Of a DNA stretch of 64,000 nt, positions 60,701 through 64,000 are shown one piece after another (the stretch's first letter is position 1; each line of letters opens with the position of its first letter). Made by a program: the position numbers and the translations under genes. Location: positions 20,299,295-20,363,294 of the forward strand of contig NC_088298.1 in assembly GCF_032854445.1 (NCBI RefSeq), read 5' to 3'. Under the pieces are notes generated by a model. It saw nothing but the letters and a program-made list of their open reading frames with translations. It did no database searches and was not told the origin of the DNA. The DNA comes from Liolophura sinensis (taxonomy: Eukaryota > Mollusca > Polyplacophora > Chitonida > Chitonidae).

Positions 60701-63513
60701 ATTTAAATTTTTAAAAATTTTATTACATTTCTTTTTTATTTAAAGCTTCCTACTATTGGAATATTATTTTAATGTTCAGTGTTAAACATCCATCCCTATC
60801 AATTAACTTGAACTGACCAAACCAGGCTTTCAGAGGGGAATTCAGTAATAAATAAGGTAGAACTAAAACATGTTCTTTCAGAAAAGAAAAACAAAATTCA
60901 TAAAAGGTATTTTACCTAGCACCTTAAATGAACAACTTCACAATTTTGACTAAATGTTCTGAATTTGTACTCACAAGAGTATGTTTATAATAAATTTTTT
61001 GCACAGCCTAAAATGGCAACGCATACAGCTGGCAGACAGTAGTTTCAGGAGCGCATTAGTGCGCATGCACAGAATAGGTTACTACGGGGGCAAATACAAG
61101 CACATTCTGATAATGAGACGAAAATGCGAGCATTAACGTAACAGTTGTCAAATAATCCGCAGACACTAAGGACAGTAAACAATTCAGACTTTTGACACTG
61201 TTGTAAAAAGTGCAATGAAAAATGACATATTTGCAAACTTTGGCAAACAGTCCGGGATTCAGCCCAGTTCTGATTTTCATGAATTAAAATTTTATTTACC
61301 AAACTTTTTGAGTTTACTGTGTGCAATGTAGATTCTTATCCTTTAAGGCCATATTATTTATACAATGTTTTTGGTTTATGACAATGGATCCCCGCATCAT
61401 GACACTGCCATCTTTAAGAAGTTGAGTGCCTTAGAAAGGCAAAGAAAAAACTATAATGACGTATATATCAGATGAAAGACCATAAAAAAACTGTCCAGGA
61501 AAACAGTTGGAATTATTTTTTTTTTTGGAATTTGTTTAACCGATTAAAATCATTGGAATATTTTATTATTTTTCAGATTACAATGCTACCAGTGACGACA
61601 CATAAGGTTTTTTCTACTCAACGCACATTAGCCTGCTACATTTAAACATCGAAATTTCACATACATATATATCTATGCATTCACCAAGTTAACCTTGAAA
61701 CAATTTGTTTCAGGCAAAAAGTATAGATGTGACCTAATCAATACCTTTTAGGTCACAACAGACCACCATAAAATCTGATCTTTTAACACAATTTTAGTTG
61801 GTTAGAAAAATTCTAAGAAAAAAAAATACAACCAACTGTTGTCCTGGCCACTTTTTGATGGTCTTTCATTCAATGATATATACTTCATTTTAGAGTGGCC
61901 TTTGTCTTTAAGTATAAGAGCACACATGTACCTGACGGAGTGTTGTTTGGTGCGGCTGTTTGAGACAGATCCCGCATCTCTCGTTTTTCCACATCAACCA
62001 GCTCATAAGACAGCAAATCATTATTGGGGTTGTCTCCCTTGGGGGCTGGTGTCTGTATGAGGTCCTGTCCCAACTGAAGCTGTGCAACCACTGCAGCAGC
62101 AGTTGTAAGATCCTCTTGCACTTTGTCCGATCCCAATCGGTCGCCTTTGGCCTCTTCCACTGTTGCCATGGAAACCACACCTGGCACATTCATCGCTGGC
62201 TGCAGGGGAACCAGGGGTAAAGAGAGTTCCGTCTCTCTGTCACCACGGCGACCAATTGTCATGTCAACCGGGCCGTCCTCAACCAAGTCGGTGTTGTTGT
62301 TATTGTCACCAGCTTCATCATGCTCCTGCACCATGGGCTGACCTTGAGTGACCTTGAGGCTCTCTTCGGTTGTTGGTTCCAAAATCTCCTTGGGTTCAAC
62401 AATAACAGTGCACCAGACGCGGTGTCCGAAACTCACGCCATTGTTGTGCATCTTCCAGTGGCTCTGATAACGCCCTAAACAAGGATTACTGATCAATCAG
62501 ACTTTGCATAAAAACAAATTCAACAACTTGCTAACAAAGATGACGGAAAAACTTCATCATCCAGGGTCTTACAACTTTTGAACAGTTTTAAGAACTGACT
62601 GTATATTACAGCATATGCAAGGTTCTGAAAATTATCATGTCTGGCTGCACAGGATTCTTTTTTTGTGGGTTCTCAAAACTTAAAACTCTCAATGAAGGGC
62701 AAAAATTACGAGGTTCTATTGTTCATTTTTCTGTTAGGACACCCATAAAAGTAAATGTTTTACGAGGACTGAATTCAAGGACCATTTATGCTTTTTCCAA
62801 CCTTTTCAAGGACCATTCCGTACAAACAATCCTATGCAGTTACAAAGCTTTACATCTTGTTCCAATTTACACATAATGCAGTGAGACACTTAGCCCTAAA
62901 AAAGTACTTTTAAGGACTCAAAACAAACACTTTTTCAGGGACATTCAAACTTTTCAACAATAGTCAAGTACCAGTTCTTCAAAGGATTTTGAGGGCCAGT
63001 GAGAACCCTGGCTGTACCAGACAAGTACAACTTTTGGAAGACCTGTGTCTTTGATTTATTTATTTATTTCATTAATGTTTTATGTTGTGCTCAAGAATAT
63101 TTCACTTCTACGACGATGGCCGGCATTATGGTGGGAGGAACCAAAATGAACATACGCAGGTTGCTGGAAGACCTTCCCACGAAGCCAGCATGAGCTGGGC
63201 TTGAACTCACAGCGACTGCATTGGTTGGAGGTTATTGGATCCGTGTGTAGAGTGTTGACCGCCCACTCTGTCCAGTCTTATCTACCTTATACCTTTAACA
63301 CGGAAAAATCTTTCAATACTTTCAACAAACTAAAATTCAACACTCAAATGACTTTCACGGAGACAGGAGGAATAGCATGGAACCAGAGACAACCTTACCT
63401 GTGGATGTTGGTGCAATCAGTTCCACAGTCACCGGGCCCTGCTCTGCGGGTGCCAGAAGGGGTACAGGAACCTCAGTCTGTGCAGCGGTCATACTTCCCC
63501 ACACCATTCGTAA
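54427..63513 (-). CDS. NBR1: NBR1-like autophagy receptor (7 C-terminal exons, partial)
   Basis: Exons in transcript order: 63513-63399, 62474-61932, 60391-60221, 59372-59187, 58081-57667, 55359-55245, 54741-54427. All have GT-AG borders, phases join, and 619 codons lead to a stop. Visible order: end of the FW (four-tryptophan) domain with LRMVWGSM, VTVELIAPTS and SHWKMHNNGVSFGHRVWC; a long disordered linker; LIR motif DFFIVPLPDCF (residues 300-310 of this fragment), after an acidic Ser-rich stretch; a Ser/Thr/Ala/Glu linker; an amphipathic Ala/Thr-rich segment (478-515, like the membrane-binding J region); Trp-Pro repeats (522-560); and a UBA domain with LMEMGFCNRELN (577-588). NBR1 binds ubiquitinated cargo and ATG8 proteins. 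The PB1 and ZZ domains would lie right of the window. Confidence 0.94.
54742..55244 (-). other. NBR1 intron
   Basis: AT-rich intron between the amphipathic-segment exon and the UBA exon; nothing else recognised. Confidence 0.7.
55245..55359 (-). CDS. NBR1: NBR1-like exon, amphipathic segment
   Basis: 115 nt between TTTCAG and GTAAGT. G completes Lys, then AGEFANQLMSTAVTAATRAA and THAYSTAKEVFLTWQAKH. Ala/Thr-rich helix-like segment just before the UBA region, the position of the membrane-binding J region in human NBR1. Phase 0 at the end. Confidence 0.85.
55560..56860. other. NBR1 intron, unassigned GC-richer stretch
   Basis: Less AT-rich than its neighbours and may hold a decayed mobile element, but no uninterrupted frame or recognised protein is visible on either strand. 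Confidence 0.35.
56866..57083. mobile_element. Candidate short MITE
   Basis: About 218 bp with inverted ends AATTAGTTTCCATATTTCT and AGAAATATGGAAATTAATT (18 of 19 pairing). A nearby motif TATCAGTGGAGGT occurs at both 56808 and 57042. Confidence 0.4.
57155..57335 (-). mobile_element. SINE-A, head-truncated
   Basis: TTATTTATTTATTTATTTGA, TTGGTGTTTTACGCCGTACT, GACGACCATCCGCAGGTTGC. Well conserved. Confidence 0.9.
57667..58081 (-). CDS. NBR1: NBR1-like exon, disordered linker
   Basis: 415 nt between TTGTAG and GTATGT, coding DLNSDKSVDEILTVSSSVDT at its start and KDVKGQQQA at its end. Very rich in Ser, Thr, Ala, Glu and Val; expected to be unstructured. No conserved domain. Supported by phase joining on both sides. 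Confidence 0.85.
58490..58605 (-). mobile_element. SINE-A 3' fragment
   Basis: TTATTTATTTGACTGGTGTT, CGTACTCAAAAATATTTCAC, CATCATGGTGGGAGGAATCC. Shorter body. Confidence 0.82.
58878..59035 (+). mobile_element. SINE-A 3' half
   Basis: GTTGTACGTGGGAAGTTCAG, CCTGTGGATGGTTGTGAGTT, GTGTGGCATAGAAAACCAAT. Inverted relative to 58490-58605 in the same intron. Confidence 0.85.
59158..59203 (-). repeat. 23-bp direct duplication of the LIR-exon donor
   Basis: On the minus strand ATTGCTGAATCCACAG followed by GTACGTC occurs twice in succession, giving donors at 59186 and 59163. The first in transcript order keeps the frame; the second shifts it. Confidence 0.95.
59187..59372 (-). CDS. NBR1: NBR1-like exon with the LIR motif
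   Basis: 186 nt after TGTTACAG, donor GTACGT at 59186. D (shared codon) HDFELESLSSSTDDEESIS then SDGDFFIVPLPDCF, LPDKPLTRSQLAEQN and NSNIAEST. The aromatic-x-x-aliphatic core (FFIV) after an acidic Ser run is the LC3/ATG8-interacting motif; the human equivalent is SSEDYIIILPECF. A second donor 23 nt downstream would shift the frame into a stop at the start of the next exon. Confidence 0.94.
59357..59440 (-). repeat. About 32-bp tandem copies of the LIR-exon acceptor
   Basis: On plus, CTCAAAATCATGATCTGTAA + CAGAAAACATAG is followed by a second diverged unit CTCAAAATTATGGTCTGTTA + CAAAAAACATAG and a partial third. On the minus strand this makes repeated TTTGTAACAG or TTCTGTTACAG acceptors. Confidence 0.85.
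59795..59876. repeat. About 20-bp minisatellite, 5 copies
   Basis: CAGCTGGACCCGGGCCACT repeated with small changes. GC-rich island in an AT-rich NBR1 intron. Confidence 0.93.
59993..60017. mobile_element. Terminal fragment of the MITE-like element
   Basis: GGCTGACTTTATGGTCACTT + TAA resembles the terminal repeat of the elements at 2538 and 14396. Confidence 0.5.
60048..60183 (-). mobile_element. SINE-A, both ends truncated
   Basis: TTTTTACACCATGCCCAAGA, CAACATTATGATGTGAAGAA, TCAGACCTTCCCACATATGA. Ends about 30 bp from the donor of the next NBR1 exon. Confidence 0.8.
60221..60391 (-). CDS. NBR1: NBR1-like exon, linker
   Basis: 171 nt between GTCCAG and GTGAGA. V (shared codon) LTPPKSPVAGGPRDR, VLSNSSSVEMVADLGLDDEE, TTSTEMLDYVQERMASLGLR, P. 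Possibly a short helix in the second half. Phase 1 on both sides. Confidence 0.88.
60400..61931 (-). other. NBR1 intron
   Basis: AT-rich; no SINE, exon or tandem repeat recognised. Confidence 0.6.
61932..62474 (-). CDS. NBR1: NBR1-like exon, end of FW domain and linker
   Basis: 543 nt between GTTTAG and GTACAT. Begins (G)RYQSHWKMHNNGVSFGHRVW, CTVIVEP, which closes the FW domain (human SHWRLSHKGQQFGPRVWC). Continues as an acidic, Asn/Asp/Glu-rich linker to APNNTPS. Phase 1 on both sides. Confidence 0.95.
62475..63050 (-). other. NBR1 intron
   Basis: Nothing recognised apart from short repeated words (TTTTCAAGGACCATT, CAAGGACCATT). Confidence 0.5.
63052..63240 (-). mobile_element. SINE-A with internal deletion
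   Basis: TTTATTTATTTATTTCATTA, CCGGCATTATGGTGGGAGG, then a deletion, then GGGCTTGAACTCACAGCGAC. Confidence 0.86.
63399..63513 (-). CDS. NBR1: NBR1-like exon, FW domain
   Basis: 115 nt between TTCTCAG and GTAAGG: LRMVWGSMTAAQTEVPVPLL, APAEQGPVTVELIAPTST and G. Matches the human FW segment with VEFIAPALEGTYTSHW. Phase 0 at its start; earlier exons lie beyond 64000. Confidence 0.94.
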
Positions 63514-64000
63514 CTGAGAACAAAAAACATATAACACAATATATGTATTACTGTACTTACTCCTGAATAAAGGCTAATTTCACAACACTTATCGCCATGA
63601 CATGGCTGCAATGGCTAAAGCGGTGTTTAGCCATAACCATAGTCATATTTCTTGTCACTTTTTTTGTACCATAAATGACTTTCACTAGATTAGGCCGCGT
63701 AAGTTTAAATTGTTGTTTTATAGGTGGAATAAATCTTTCTCCGATGTTGGGGAAGCATATAAAAATAAAAATAAAACTTAAAAATCAACTTAAAACACTC
63801 AGTTTGTGGAAAATGTGGACTATCCCAGTAACTGTTGCAGTTGCAGACATATTCACATGATTGGAAAGCTTAAAAGAAAACCTAATAATAAAATTCATAA
63901 AAAATATCAAGATTGGACAACATAAAAGGGTGGAATTTCAGCTTAAATTTTATTCAATTTTGGATCTTTTTTTTAAGTGACAACTTGCCTGTAAAAAATA
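63514..64000 (-). other. NBR1 intron to window edge
   Basis: AT-rich, no exon recognised. Confidence 0.5.

Overview
The window is animal nuclear DNA. It is AT-rich, its coding exons are short (35 to 543 nt) with GT-AG introns, and it is full of tRNA-headed SINEs and minisatellites. The SINE tails (ACCAATCAAATAAATAAA and CCAAGCACTCACTCACTC types) and the protein sequences suggest a lophotrochozoan, most likely a mollusc or brachiopod. The species cannot be named from the sequence. No database search was run; gene names rest on recalled family sequences and on intron phases that join consistently across every exon.

Layout. (1) About 1130-13144, minus strand: TMEM241-like gene, 12 coding exons with the start codon, last C-terminal exon not found and probably left of position 1. 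(2) About 18270-41664, plus strand: SLC35F5-like gene, 12 coding exons from a plausible ATG to a stop. Its first four exons appear twice because 16326-23552 and 23753-30886 are two copies of one locus on either side of a 200-base run of N; they look like two haplotypes kept in tandem by the assembler. (3) 41665-54426: convergent intergenic region that probably includes long 3' UTRs. (4) 54427-63513, minus strand: C-terminal half of NBR1 (selective autophagy receptor), seven exons covering the end of the FW domain, the LIR motif, an amphipathic segment and the UBA domain; its 5' exons lie right of the window.

TMEM241 and SLC35F5 both belong to the drug/metabolite transporter superfamily, the superfamily of nucleotide-sugar transporters, and sit head to head. 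NBR1 is unrelated and faces SLC35F5 tail to tail.

The most unusual signal is a recurring association of tandem duplication with exon borders. In SLC35F5 exon 11 the exon end plus its GT donor is repeated 27 times (86-bp units, 2.3 kb). In exon 8 a 27-bp unit spanning the donor is repeated about nine times and keeps the reading frame for five units. In exon 2 the donor region reappears at the far edge of a repeat array. In the LIR exon of NBR1 both the donor (23 bp) and the acceptor (about 32 bp) are locally duplicated. A TMEM241 microexon donor sits at the edge of a 33-bp array. Introns also carry SINE-derived satellites, a large inverted pair of DNA-transposon-like elements and many other minisatellites.
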